The notes under the pieces: generated by a model
What the model saw: the letters and a program-made list of their open reading frames with translations, nothing else
Told to the model about the DNA's origin: nothing
Database searches by the model: none
Source: Selenomonas ruminantium AC2024
GTDB lineage: Bacteria > Bacillota > Negativicutes > Selenomonadales > Selenomonadaceae
Length of the DNA stretch: 64,000 nt
NCBI RefSeq assembly: GCF_000687995.1
Contig: NZ_JIAC01000001.1
Span: 806,001-870,000, forward strand
Reading direction: 5' to 3'
In this document: one piece after another, positions 17,404 to 27,000 of the stretch
How the letters are laid out: every line of letters starts with the position of its first letter
Numbering within the stretch: the first letter of the stretch is position 1
Position numbers and translations under genes: made by a program

Positions 17404-17536
17404 ATGATGTTCTGCGGCACTGTTCCATCCCTAATCCCCATTGGTCAGTGCTGTCGGCGAGCTTCCCCAGTTCGCAATAAAAAATGGCGCCCCGACTGGA
17501 ATTTTCCCCAAATATTCCAGTCGGGGCGTATTATTT
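17403..17536 (+). ncRNA. Candidate small RNA with CCCC-loop hairpins (copy 2)
   Basis: Three hairpins follow one another and each presents CCCC in its loop. They are 17417-17451 (GCACTG and CCA stems, loop containing TCCC and TCCCC), 17457-17475 (GCGAGCT/AGTTCGC stem, loop TCCCC) and 17488-17528 (perfect 15-bp stem, loop TTTCCCC). The middle hairpin has the same loop as one at 40256-40270. The last hairpin also terminates the converging cyclase gene. Transcription is inferred only from the TATAAT at 17391. Read on the other strand the loops show GGGGA, so a CsrA-type ligand is an alternative. Confidence 0.4.
17488..17536. terminator. Strong bidirectional terminator
   Basis: A perfect 15-bp stem (CGCCCCGACTGGAAT with its complement). 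On the minus strand it is followed by CCATTTTTTATT, so it ends the diguanylate cyclase gene. On the plus strand it is followed by TATTATTTT. Confidence 0.8.
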
Positions 17537-17556
17537 TGCTGGTGAGAAAAAGCTGT

Positions 17557-18678
17557 TCACCGCTTAACCTGCAGCAGAGCCAGCATCATCTGGCGCATAC
17601 CGTTGATGGTATCCTGCAGCTGTTCGATACGTGCTTCCAGCAAAGCGACGTTTTGTTCCTGGTCCTGCGGCATGGAAGGATTCAAGACAATGGGTTCCGT
17701 CATAGGTTTCTTGTCATCAACAGCCTGTTCTGACATGTCAGGCTGATAGAGGACATACTGGCCCTTGCCCTGTCCCTTGGCTTTATAGAGAGCCTGGTCG
17801 GCGTGGGCAAAGAGTTCCTTGTAACTTTGTCCGTGCGCCGGATATTGGGCCGCACCAATGCTGATGGAAAAGGACTGATGCTTGCCATCGGCATGAAAGA
17901 CCCGTGTGAGCCGACGGCAGAGGCCGTGACAATGGCGGGCGAGAATATCGGTGCATCCCATACCTGGCAGAAGGATAATGAATTCATCGCCGCCGATACG
18001 TCCCTTGATGTCACTTTGACGGAAGTTGCGGCGAATGGCCTGACCCACTTCGTGAAGCACTTTATCCCCAAATAGATGCCCGAAGGTGTCATTTATCGCT
18101 TTGAAATCATCGGCATCAACAATCAGCAGCGTTGCTGTGTCCTTCTTGGGACACATGCGCCGCAGAGCAGCCCGGATTTGCGTTTTGACGGCGCCTTTGC
18201 TCAAAAGTCCCGTCAAATCGTCTGTGTTGGCACGGCGGCAGACGCGCTCCTGCCAAAGTTTTTCTGCCTGAATGTTGCGGATGTTGCCAAAGGCCATGGC
18301 AGGACGCTGTCCCTGGTAATAGGTAACCAGATGGACTTCCGACCAAAGCCAAAGCGGCTTTTTGGTGCTGCGCAGGCGCAAGCGGGCTGTCAGATGGTTG
18401 TGCCTGCGGCTGGCAGGTCGTGAATGATAGAGGCGGTGCAGATAGTATTCTAATATGCTGGCATCGTCCGGGTGAACAATACCTTCCAGCGCTAACCGCG
18501 TAGAGGCCCGGGGAAAATGGTCAGGCAGGTCATAGCGGTGAGCTGTGTCTGACTCCCGGAGTTGAAATGTGTCGTCGGTCAAATCCCATTGAAAGAAGAT
18601 AACATCGTTTGCAGCGTCTAAAGCTTCGTATACGGCGGGATTGAAATGGCTGGGAACGACCGCATACGGTATAGCCAT
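17557..18678 (-). CDS. PAS-GGDEF diguanylate cyclase
   Basis: A 373-residue protein likely to make cyclic di-GMP. The N-terminal ~140 residues look like a PAS sensor. The GGDEF domain (~165-325) has an intact active site (GRIGGDEFIILLPG, about residue 230) and an inhibitory I-site, RQSD, five residues before it, so product feedback is expected. A short coiled coil (ALLEARIEQLQDTINGM) closes the C terminus and may help dimerise. No transmembrane segment is seen. It has its own promoter and terminator. An HD-GYP phosphodiesterase at 62956 could oppose it. Confidence 0.9.
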   Translation of the reverse strand: MAIPYAVVPSHFNPAVYEALDAANDVIFFQWDLTDDTFQLRESDTAHRYDLPDHFPRASTRLALEGIVHPDDASILEYYLHRLYHSRPASRRHNHLTARLRLRSTKKPLWLWSEVHLVTYYQGQRPAMAFGNIRNIQAEKLWQERVCRRANTDDLTGLLSKGAVKTQIRAALRRMCPKKDTATLLIVDADDFKAINDTFGHLFGDKVLHEVGQAIRRNFRQSDIKGRIGGDEFIILLPGMGCTDILARHCHGLCRRLTRVFHADGKHQSFSISIGAAQYPAHGQSYKELFAHADQALYKAKGQGKGQYVLYQPDMSEQAVDDKKPMTEPIVLNPSMPQDQEQNVALLEARIEQLQDTINGMRQMMLALLQVKR

Positions 18679-18720
18679 AAGAAACTCCTTTAGTTATAAT
18701 TTTTCCGTAAACTTTATATC

Positions 18721-18749
18721 ATTATAACAAGTAGTAACAACTGTTGCAA
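18721..18749 (-). promoter_or_regulatory. Promoter of the diguanylate cyclase
   Basis: On the minus strand TTGCAA (18749-18744), 17 bases and TATAAT (18726-18721), about 45 bases before the ATG. AAAGGAG precedes the start codon. Confidence 0.7.
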
Positions 18750-18773
18750 GCATAAATTGGGACTTTAGCACTA

Positions 18774-18801
18774 AAAGCCGCCCCGATGAGGGGGCGGCTT
18801 T
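18774..18801 (-). terminator. Terminator of the FtsA-like gene
   Basis: The stem AAAGCCGCCCC/GGGGCGGCTTT has a short loop. On the minus strand it ends in TTTTA immediately after the FtsA-like stop codon. Confidence 0.75.
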
Positions 18802-18806
18802 GCTAA

Positions 18807-21392
18807 TTAGTCCCGCCGAATAAAGTCGGCAATGGATTTGCGGATGGGTTTTTCTGCTGGGGGTGTTCCTGTACTTTGTCCGATGGCTTCGGCAAGTCCC
18901 GGAATGTGTTTGCTGGGCTCGGCGTGGTGCATAGGCGTAGCACCGGCTGCGTTGACGGCAGAGAGGCCGGGGATGTTCGGCAGGGAGCCCGCGGGAGCAG
19001 CTGGTGCAGCTGCGGGCGCCTCTGCGGCGGGCATGGCAGAACTTGCGCTCAGAGGCGTAGCGGACAGGGATGGCGTGATGGGCACATCCCGGCTGGTGAG
19101 TTTTACTTCCAGCGTGTCTCCGTTTTTCACCGGGTCGGTGAAGTCTACGGGCTGGCCGTTGACGAGAATGGTGAAGTTCACCCGGCTGGTGGCAGCGGGG
19201 GGCTGGAAGTTTACCGCGAGCAGGGCATCGCTGACGGTTGTGGTCAGGCGCTCGCTGGTATGGTAGGTGACTTCACAGCCATCATCAATGATGGTGCCGG
19301 GGCTGGCAGTGCGGCCATTGACCATCAGCTCCACATTGGCAGAGGGAATGGCAAATTCCTTATCTTCGTAATAAATCATCACGCTGGTATCGGTGTTCTT
19401 GATGTTCAAAATCTCGCCGAGCTTCGGGTCTTCGTCGGCCATGTATTCCACATGGTCGCCCTCATGGATGGGCATGGAAATGCTGGCCGGGGCATCGTTC
19501 AGCAGAATTTCCGGCGTGCAGCTGTAGAGGGTATCCTTGCCGTTGAGCTTATAGTGAATCTTGCGCCCCGTGGGGGGATAGCCTGCAGCCAGCAGGGCTT
19601 CGCCAAGGCTTTTGAATTCCCGGCTTTCGATTACATCACCGTCTGCCAGCAGTTGGTCAGCTTCGGCTTCTTTGCCGTTGACCGTGACCCGTTGGCGGAT
19701 GTGTTTTTCGCGGCCGTTGATATAGATGGTGTATTCCTGTCCAGCCGTGACCAAATCGCCCAGGCGGACCGTGGGCGTAGTGCCGTTTTCGCCGGGGATG
19801 ACCGTGATGCGGGCGCCGTCACGGATGACGGTATCTAAGCTGGCTTCTTCCTCACCCAGCATGATTTTGGCAAAGGTGCCCAGCGTACCCGGGAAGAATT
19901 TTTTCTCGGTGCCGATATTGACCATCAGGCCCAGACCGGGATGGCCGTTATACTTGCGCAGATTGATGCCGGCATTTAAGAGGGCATCGGATACGGTGAG
20001 CTCCCGGAAGTTGAACAGGCTGTATTCCTCATCGTTGACATAGACGGAGAGGAAGTGCAGGGTGTTGAGGGAGGCGATTTTGAGAATGCCCAGAGGAGTT
20101 ACGGCATCGGGATAGTGAAGTTCTTCGGGAATGTCCACAATGCCATCCACCATGTCAGGCTTGCGCACGGCGACGCGGTTTTCCGGCATGCCCAGAGCAT
20201 CGGCCACGAACTTTGCCAGGCCCGGCGTCTGGGAGCCGCCGCCTACCAGCATAACGGCCTGCGGCGTGTCCCCATTGAGTTCGAAAATCTGCTTGGCAAT
20301 GGCGTTGGCCAGATTTTCGATATTGGGCAACACAGGTTCCAGAATTTCCTTGGCGGTCAAGGTGTATTCCGTGCCCAGAATATCGGTGAATTTCACATCT
20401 TCGCCGCTGGAGGCCTGCCGTTTGATGCGCTCGGCAATATTGAAGTCCAGCAGGAAGCGCTGGCTGATGGCTTCCGTCACTTCATCGCCGGCCAGTGGCA
20501 CCATGCCGTAGGCAATGACGGAGCCATTCTTGGTGATGGCCACGTCGGAGGTGCCGGCGCCGATATCCACGAGCACCAAATTCAGATGGCGCATGGTGGG
20601 CGGAATCAGCACATTGATGGCGGCAATTGGCTCCAAGGTCAGGGCGCGCATTTCCAAATTGGTCGCATGGAGGGCGCTCTGCATGGAGTCGATGACCTGC
20701 CGCGGCAGGAAGGTGGCAATGACGACGGCCTTGGCCTTTTTGCCTCGCTGGCCAATCAGCATCTTGAGCTGGATATCGTCCAAAACATAGCGGATGGTGC
20801 TGTAACCCACGCAGTAATAGCGGCTGGGGTCATCCACCGTGTGACTTTCCGCCAAAGCGGCCTGTGCGGCCTGCACGCCGGCAAAGTCGAGGTTGCGCTG
20901 TTGTTCGGCGGTAATCAGGCCGTTTACTTCCATCTCCGCCTCGGCGGTCATGGTGTAGAGGGCGCGTCCGGCGGCAGCTACGGCCGCGGTCTTTATCGGG
21001 CCTGTCTTTTCAATCAGGGAATTTTTGACCTTTTCCACGATGGCGGCCACCTGGGGCACATCGTGAATCTGGCCGTCCAGCATGGCCCGGGTCTTATGTT
21101 CCAAGCGGTCGGTCGCAATAACATGGAGGTTTTCATCGTCGCCTTCCTCGGCTACGATGCCGATAACGCTACGGGTGCCGATGTCCAGCGCAAAGATGCG
21201 TTCATGCTGTTTCACCGCTTTGGGGGGCGGCGTCTTGATGACATTGATGGCCTCTACCACTTCGGGGCTCAGTTCCTCGACGGGAGGTTCAACCGCTTTG
21301 GCCTTCTTAGGCGCGCGGGAAGCTGTCTTTTTCGGTGCCGCCGGTTTGGCGGCTGTTTTTATATCGTCAGTACTTTTCTTTGTGGTCGGCAT
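18807..21392 (-). CDS. FtsA/actin-fold protein with long repeat-bearing C-terminal tail
   Basis: An 861-residue protein, about twice the length of FtsA. Residues ~1-60 are a Lys/Ala/Pro-rich linker. Residues ~65-430 form an actin/FtsA-type ATPase (FALDIGTRSVIGIV, VLVDIGAGTSDVAI, VMLVGGGSQTPGLAKFVADAL). The tail of ~400 residues repeats a pattern in which an NG turn is followed by a DGD or EGD turn (VNGKEAEADQLLADGDVIE; VNGRTASPGTIIDDGCEV; VNGQPVDFTDPVKNGDTLEV). That is suggestive of small beta-grasp domains. It ends in an Ala/Pro-rich stretch. No membrane anchor is obvious. It may act in division or envelope assembly. GAGGAG fits the start at 21392. Confidence 0.75.
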   Translation of the reverse strand: MPTTKKSTDDIKTAAKPAAPKKTASRAPKKAKAVEPPVEELSPEVVEAINVIKTPPPKAVKQHERIFALDIGTRSVIGIVAEEGDDENLHVIATDRLEHKTRAMLDGQIHDVPQVAAIVEKVKNSLIEKTGPIKTAAVAAAGRALYTMTAEAEMEVNGLITAEQQRNLDFAGVQAAQAALAESHTVDDPSRYYCVGYSTIRYVLDDIQLKMLIGQRGKKAKAVVIATFLPRQVIDSMQSALHATNLEMRALTLEPIAAINVLIPPTMRHLNLVLVDIGAGTSDVAITKNGSVIAYGMVPLAGDEVTEAISQRFLLDFNIAERIKRQASSGEDVKFTDILGTEYTLTAKEILEPVLPNIENLANAIAKQIFELNGDTPQAVMLVGGGSQTPGLAKFVADALGMPENRVAVRKPDMVDGIVDIPEELHYPDAVTPLGILKIASLNTLHFLSVYVNDEEYSLFNFRELTVSDALLNAGINLRKYNGHPGLGLMVNIGTEKKFFPGTLGTFAKIMLGEEEASLDTVIRDGARITVIPGENGTTPTVRLGDLVTAGQEYTIYINGREKHIRQRVTVNGKEAEADQLLADGDVIESREFKSLGEALLAAGYPPTGRKIHYKLNGKDTLYSCTPEILLNDAPASISMPIHEGDHVEYMADEDPKLGEILNIKNTDTSVMIYYEDKEFAIPSANVELMVNGRTASPGTIIDDGCEVTYHTSERLTTTVSDALLAVNFQPPAATSRVNFTILVNGQPVDFTDPVKNGDTLEVKLTSRDVPITPSLSATPLSASSAMPAAEAPAAAPAAPAGSLPNIPGLSAVNAAGATPMHHAEPSKHIPGLAEAIGQSTGTPPAEKPIRKSIADFIRRD

Positions 21393-21463
21393 AAAAAAAC
21401 TCCTCACTGCTTGTAAAATTGTCAGGAAATTAAAGGTTATTTCTATTATTTCGCGAAGTATAC

Positions 21464-21471
21464 ATTATAAT
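21464..21471. promoter_or_regulatory. Shared palindromic -10 element between divergent genes
   Basis: ATTATAAT is its own reverse complement, so it supplies a TATAAT on both strands, midway between the FtsA-like gene and the FakA-like gene. The -35 boxes are weak on both sides. Confidence 0.35.
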
Positions 21472-21527
21472 CCTGTTTTTACGAGGAAAATCTTATATTT
21501 AGTCGTTACAGAAATGAGAGTGATACT

Positions 21528-22784
21528 ATGACAGGAAATAGAGAAGTAATTACCGGCAGTGATTTCAAGCGCATGGTTTCTGGTGCTTACAGTGAGTTCT
21601 TGCTGGAGTATGAAGAAATCAATCGCATGAAAGGGGCAGGCAGCATGCCCGGCACCCATGTGCTCAGAACGATGGGCGCAGCCATTATGCCGTTAAAAGA
21701 CACGAAGGATGATAGCATTGGCGGCCTTAGCCGCCGAGTCGCCGCCGGAGCACAGTTCGGTGCCCGGGGCAGTGCCGGTGTGGTGCTGGCGCAGATGTTC
21801 AGAGGTCTGGGCAAGGGCCTTTTGGGCAAGCATAATGCCACGAGTACAGAGTTTGGCAAGGCCTTCCAGTACGGCATCCTTTATGCCCAGCGGGTTATCC
21901 CTGAGCAGCCGGAGCGGCCCATCATCACGCTGGCGAAGGAAGTGGCCAAGGGTGCCTATCATGCAGTGCGCGCCAACAAACCCATTTCGGAGATTTTGGA
22001 GACGGCCATCGCTGCAGGCGAAAAGGCTTTGGCTAAAGTAGGCGAGGAAGATGCCGGTGCTCGGATTATGTTCTCCTTCCTGCAGGGATGCCTCAAAGGT
22101 CTGGATGGCAATTTCGTCTCGCCGGCAGTAAGCCTGTCCTTGGGCCTTGAAGCGCAGCAGGCCGGATTGCCTGACCCCCGCAATGATGTAATGCGTCCCT
22201 ACTGCGTGCGGTTCTCAGTGAAGAATGTTCAGGTGGACATGGAGGAACTGGAAGCGCACCTGAAGGAATTTTCCACCTTTGCCTTGGTGGAGCGGGCGGC
22301 AACCGGTGTGGATGTGCATCTTCATACGGACCATCCCGGCAAGGTCATTGAGCAGGCCATTGGCTGGGGGCCGCTGAAGGGCATTCACGTTACCAATATG
22401 AGTGAACCCCATACGCTGGCTGCCCATGATGCCATCATGAAGGTGGCGCTGCTGGCGGTAGCGGAAAACAAGGTGCAGGCCAAGGAACTGCAGGAGCAGG
22501 GCGTGCAGATTATCGCTACAGGCAGCGAGATGGAAAGCCCCTCGGTAGCTGAACTGGTCAACGCCGCGCATAGCGATTTGGCGTATGCCTATGTGATGGT
22601 GGCCTGGAACCGCGATTTCTGGCAGGCATTCCGACAGGTGAAGCGGCTGCTGGGTGAACGCATTGAACTGGTGCTCTGCGAGACGAAACAGCAGCAGGCG
22701 GCAGCTATCCATGCGTTTGACCCGAACCTCACGGCGGTGGAAAATGCCATTGTCATGCGGGAAGCGGCGGAAGAAGCAAAATAA
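21528..22784 (+). CDS. FakA-like DAK2-domain protein lacking the metal-binding motif
   Basis: A 418-residue relative of fatty acid kinase FakA. The helical DhaL/DAK2 domain is recognisable (ITGSDFKRMVSGA; FGARGSAGVVLAQMFRG), as is the C-terminal region (YCVRFSV; VDVHLHTDHPGKV with the conserved His). In FakA the motif PDGDTGTN binds Mg-ATP through two aspartates. The aligned 18-residue stretch here reads NRMKGAGSMPGTHVLRTM, with both aspartates and the asparagine replaced. It is also shorter than FakA (~550). I infer a non-kinase role, perhaps fatty-acid binding or regulation. It is divergent from the FtsA-like gene. Confidence 0.75.
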   Translation: MTGNREVITGSDFKRMVSGAYSEFLLEYEEINRMKGAGSMPGTHVLRTMGAAIMPLKDTKDDSIGGLSRRVAAGAQFGARGSAGVVLAQMFRGLGKGLLGKHNATSTEFGKAFQYGILYAQRVIPEQPERPIITLAKEVAKGAYHAVRANKPISEILETAIAAGEKALAKVGEEDAGARIMFSFLQGCLKGLDGNFVSPAVSLSLGLEAQQAGLPDPRNDVMRPYCVRFSVKNVQVDMEELEAHLKEFSTFALVERAATGVDVHLHTDHPGKVIEQAIGWGPLKGIHVTNMSEPHTLAAHDAIMKVALLAVAENKVQAKELQEQGVQIIATGSEMESPSVAELVNAAHSDLAYAYVMVAWNRDFWQAFRQVKRLLGERIELVLCETKQQQAAAIHAFDPNLTAVENAIVMREAAEEAK

Positions 22785-22842
22785 AAGAAGTTCGATAGAA
22801 TATAAAGCATAGTTCGATATAAAAGAGTTCGATGTAAAAGAC

Positions 22843-22921
22843 GCCCAGTGGCTGATAATACTTTCCCTTTGCTTATACAAGCTTGTCTAACGCGACGGGA
22901 AAGCATCATCAGCCACTGGGC
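22843..22921. terminator. Large two-step hairpin between converging genes
   Basis: Outer arms GCCCAGTGGCTGAT/ATCAGCCACTGGGC and inner arms CTTTCCC/GGGAAAG form a 79-base hairpin between the FakA-like and GT9 gene ends. Three copies of AGTTCGAT lie just before it (22789, 22811, 22826). T tracts are weak, so its role as a terminator is likely but not certain. Confidence 0.5.
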
Positions 22922-22951
22922 TTTGTTCGTCTTTATTTATTTTTCCATCGT

Positions 22952-24019
22952 TTATGCGTTTGTTGCGGAAAAAATTGCCTTTAGTCTTTCGGCTACCATC
23001 TCTGGTGTGATGGCTTGCATGCAGGCGTTGGTCTGGTGCTGGCATTTTGTTTTGAGGCAGCGCCGGCATGCATGGGGCGTGATTACGAATTCGTGTCCTG
23101 CGGTCAGCGGGCCGTAGACGTCGGGCTGGGTGGGGCCCCAGAGGGAGAGGGTCTGGCAACCTACGGCATCGGCGATGTGCAAGGGGCCGGTGTCGCAGGC
23201 GAGCAACAGGTCGGCAGACTGCAGAAGGGCTGCAAGCTCCGTAAGGCTGGTTTGTCCGGCGATGGAGAGGCTTGGGCGCTGCAGCAGGGCCTGAGCTTTT
23301 TGGATATACGCTTTGTCATTGGGTGCGCCGCAAAAGACAATCTGCACCTGTGGAGGCAGGTCTTTCAGCGCTTGTCCGAAGTTTTCCGGTGCCCAGTTCT
23401 TGTCCGGCCAGGTGGTGCGAAGGGTGACCATGAGAATGGGGCGGTTCATGTCAATGCCATGCTGCTGCCAGAAGTTTCCTGCAAACTCCTTGAGGTTTTG
23501 GGGCAGGTTAAGCGTCAGTCCGGGGGTGAAATTTGACATGTCAAATCCCAGAGGCATCAGGACACTTAGATAGCGATGTACCTTATGCGGACTTTCGATA
23601 TTGGGTGCCATATCGCTCATGAAGAAGGGGTTGCCCTCGTGGCGCTCGTGAATGCCGATGCGCCGTTTTGCACCGGACAGCAGGGCCAGAATGCCTGTCA
23701 GGAACAAGCCCTGAATATCCAAAACCAAATCAAATTGCCGGGCCTTTAAGAGTGCCCGGGCTTTTTTTAGTTCCCGGCAGGCGGCGGGCAGGTTGAAGCT
23801 GGCAAAAGCCTTGTCCAAGGGCCGTCTGTCCCAGATAAGGAGCTCATCAATATAGGGATTTTCCGCCAGCAGTTTATCGGCAGGCGGGCTGACCAGCCAG
23901 GTGATATGGCAATCCGGCTGCAGTTTCTTGAGCTCTCTGGCCACGGGGGTGGCGTGGAGCACATCACCGATGGCAGAGAGCCGCAGGATAAGGATTTTTT
24001 CCCCTATTTTATTTTTCAT
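22952..24019 (-). CDS. Glycosyltransferase family 9 (LPS heptosyltransferase-like)
   Basis: A 355-residue enzyme of the ADP-heptose:LPS heptosyltransferase family. The N terminus ILILRLSAIGDVLHATPVA is the acceptor-side signature. CDTGPLHIADAVGCQTLSLWGPT is the nucleotide-sugar-site signature of WaaC/WaaF-type enzymes. It presumably adds a heptose to lipopolysaccharide core at the inner membrane, which implies an outer membrane. A C-terminal cysteine cluster (CRRCLKTKC...CM) is also seen in many family members. It is a single gene; exact acceptor unknown. Confidence 0.85.
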   Translation of the reverse strand: MKNKIGEKILILRLSAIGDVLHATPVARELKKLQPDCHITWLVSPPADKLLAENPYIDELLIWDRRPLDKAFASFNLPAACRELKKARALLKARQFDLVLDIQGLFLTGILALLSGAKRRIGIHERHEGNPFFMSDMAPNIESPHKVHRYLSVLMPLGFDMSNFTPGLTLNLPQNLKEFAGNFWQQHGIDMNRPILMVTLRTTWPDKNWAPENFGQALKDLPPQVQIVFCGAPNDKAYIQKAQALLQRPSLSIAGQTSLTELAALLQSADLLLACDTGPLHIADAVGCQTLSLWGPTQPDVYGPLTAGHEFVITPHACRRCLKTKCQHQTNACMQAITPEMVAERLKAIFSATNA

Positions 24020-24098
24020 AAAGGTTGGTTTTGCCTTTCATCCATAGTACAATAAAATGATAGGTTTATATTAGCACACTAACGGGAGATTGTCCAAA

Positions 24099-27000
24099 AT
24101 GTTGAAGGATATTACGATAAAATCATTGGCCAGTGATACGGTGTATAAACGGGGGCTTGATTATTACCGTGAAAGAGTCGTGGACGATTTGACGGCTCTG
24201 AATGAGGCCAAAACGGAATGGCAGGCCTATGTTTATGGTACGGAGAATTACGAAGTCTATATAAAGCTCAACCGGCGGGGAGACAATGTGGAGGAATACG
24301 ACTGTGACTGCCCCGCAGCCAAGCAGTATCTTGGTGCCTGCAAACATGTGGTGGCAACGCTCTTAGCCATTCAGGATGAGCAGGAGATGGACCTGCCCCG
24401 CAGTTTGTCCGCTGAATTTGCCAAATTGGGTGTGACCACGGGCCGCAATATGCTGAAGCAGAAGGAAAAGGAGCAGCAGGAACGGCAGAGCCTGGCCAGC
24501 CAGCGGATGTTTTCCTTTTTCCGGGAAGCGGCGGAGGCAGATAAGGCAAGGATAACCGTGGGACAGGCTGAGTACGCCCATCTTGTTCCCCGGCTCTTTG
24601 TGGATGAATACTATGGCACCTACAAGCGATGGCTGGAATTCCGTTTCGGTCTGGATAAACTCTATGTCGTGAAAAATGCGGCATCCTTTGTGGAGGCAAT
24701 GGAAAAGCACGAAGACTGGCAGCTCGGCACGAAGAACAAGGTGAATCTTTCGCAGGTGCATTGGGGCGATGAACAGTCGGCACAAATCTATGCCCTGCTC
24801 CAAAAATATTACCGCACGGAGCAAGGAATGTTTGCGGCGGGTTCGACCAATCATTACTACTATATGAGTTATCATTCCTATCTCTTTGACCAGAAGCAGT
24901 TCCGTCTCTCGGAGGATGCCCTGGCCGAGTTCCTGACCATTATGGGCGACAGTCCCTTTGAATTGCGCCTGAACGGGGCCGAAATAGAAACGGTGCAGGC
25001 GGTGCAGGGCAATCCACATATTGAACTGGAATTGCAGGAAAACGAGGGCTATGGCGAACTCTTGGTCAGTGATGCGGAAATTGTGCCCTTGGATGAATCC
25101 TGCCGTTTCGTTTATCAGGAAGGAAAGATTTTCCAGACGGAGAAAAAATTTGCCCAAGGCTTACAGCCGCTTTTGCGCACTTTTGAAGCGGCGGAAACGG
25201 TCAAAATCCGTCCGCAGGATATGACGGCCTTCTTCGGTCAGGTGCTGCCCCAGATAGAAAAGGCGGCCGAGATTAAGATTGCGCCGAAGTTTATGGAAGA
25301 ATATGTGGTGCATCCTCTGACGGCGGAGCTCTATATCGACTACGAGGGGGACGGCATTGCGGTGCGTCCCAAGTTCGCCTATGGGGATGCGGTGTTCAAT
25401 CCGCTGGTGGAAACGGAGCCGCCGCTGCGGGATGGACGCAAACTGGTGCGGGACGAGCAAAAGGAGCAGGAAGTCATCCTGCGGCTCACCCACTACGGCT
25501 TCAAGAAGAAGCGGGACCAGATGGTGCAGCGGGATGAGGAAAAGAGCTATGAGTTTTTGACCGAGGAACTGCCGAATCTTCCCGAATGGGTGGATGTGTT
25601 CTACTCCGATGCCTTTGCCAATCGTCCGGTGCGTCCTATGCCCAAAGTTACGGCAGGGGTCAGCGTCAACGATTTCGATTTGCTGGAAGTGACCTTTAAC
25701 GCCAAGGATTTGGACTTCAACGAGCTCATGGAAATTCTGGACTCCTACCGGCAGAAGCGCAAGTATCACCGCCTGCGGGACAAGAGCTTCATCACCCTGG
25801 GGGACCAGCAGATGCAGGCCATTGCGGATTTCGTGGATAACACGGGGATTGCTGCCAGCAAGGCGCAGGGCATGAAGGTGGAATTGCCTTTGTCTCAGGC
25901 CATGTATCTGGACGAACTGGCGCGGGCGGACGAGGCCCTGCGGCTGGAACGCAGCAAGGCATTTCGCACCATTGTGCGGGATATCCGCCATCCCGAGGAG
26001 AGCACTGCCGAAGTACCGGAGAGTCTCAGGGGGATTTTGCGTGAATATCAGGTGACGGGTTTTAGCTGGCTGTCCACCTTGTCCCAGTATCATTTGGGTG
26101 GAATTTTGGCGGACGACATGGGCCTGGGCAAAACCCTGCAGGTCATCACCTTTCTCGTATCCCAGCAGGATTACAAGGAGCCGCCCTCTTTGGTCATTGC
26201 GCCTACTTCGCTGATGTATAACTGGCTGGAGGAAATCGCCCGCTTTGCGCCGGAACTCAAGGCCTGCGCCGTGGCCGGGACGAAGGCAGAGCGGCAGAAA
26301 ATACTCGACGAAGCCGACGCCAGTTTCGACGTGCTGATTACCACTTACAATATGCTGAAGCGGGATATCGATATGTACGAAAAGCGGCGCTTCCGCTATG
26401 CCTTTTTGGATGAGGCCCAACATATTAAAAATCCCACGACGCAAAACGCAAGGGCCGTCAAGCGGCTCAAAACCAGCGGTTATTTTGCCCTGACGGGTAC
26501 GCCGATTGAAAATACGCTGACCGAACTTTGGTCCATCTTTGACTTTTTGATGCCGGGGTATCTGCTCTCGCATAAGAAGTTCAAAGACCGCTATGAAACG
26601 CCTATCGTGCGGGAACAGGATGAGCGCAGCCTCAAAGACCTCAAGCGTCATGTGATGCCCTTCATCCTGCGGCGCATGAAAAAGGACGTGTTGACGGAAC
26701 TGCCGGACAAGGTGGAGCGCAAGATGGTAAGCTCCATGACACCCAAGCAGGAGAAGGTCTATCAGGGCTGGTTCCTCAAGAGTCAAAAGGAATTTGCCCA
26801 GCAGCTGGCGGCAGGAGATGACAGCCGTATCAAGATATTGGCCATCCTGACCCGCCTGCGGCAGATTGCCTGTGACCCGGCCATGTTCCTTGAAGGTTAT
26901 ACCGGCGGCTCCGGAAAGCTCGACCAGTTGGAAGAAGTGGTCAGCGAAGCCGTGGAGGGAGGCCATCGTATTTTGATTTTCTCCCAGTTCACGACCATGC

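Noticed and set aside
17404-17733. Small open frame starting at the ATG after the inverted repeat at 17355-17403
   Set aside because: It runs through the terminator hairpin and into the antisense of the cyclase gene, and has no ribosome-binding site. The hairpin structure is the stronger signal there.
20055-21416. Long open frame (about 450 codons) antisense to the FtsA-like gene
   Set aside because: It is a mirror of biased codon use in the real gene; its His/Gly/Gln-rich product shows no family features and its start has no good ribosome-binding site.
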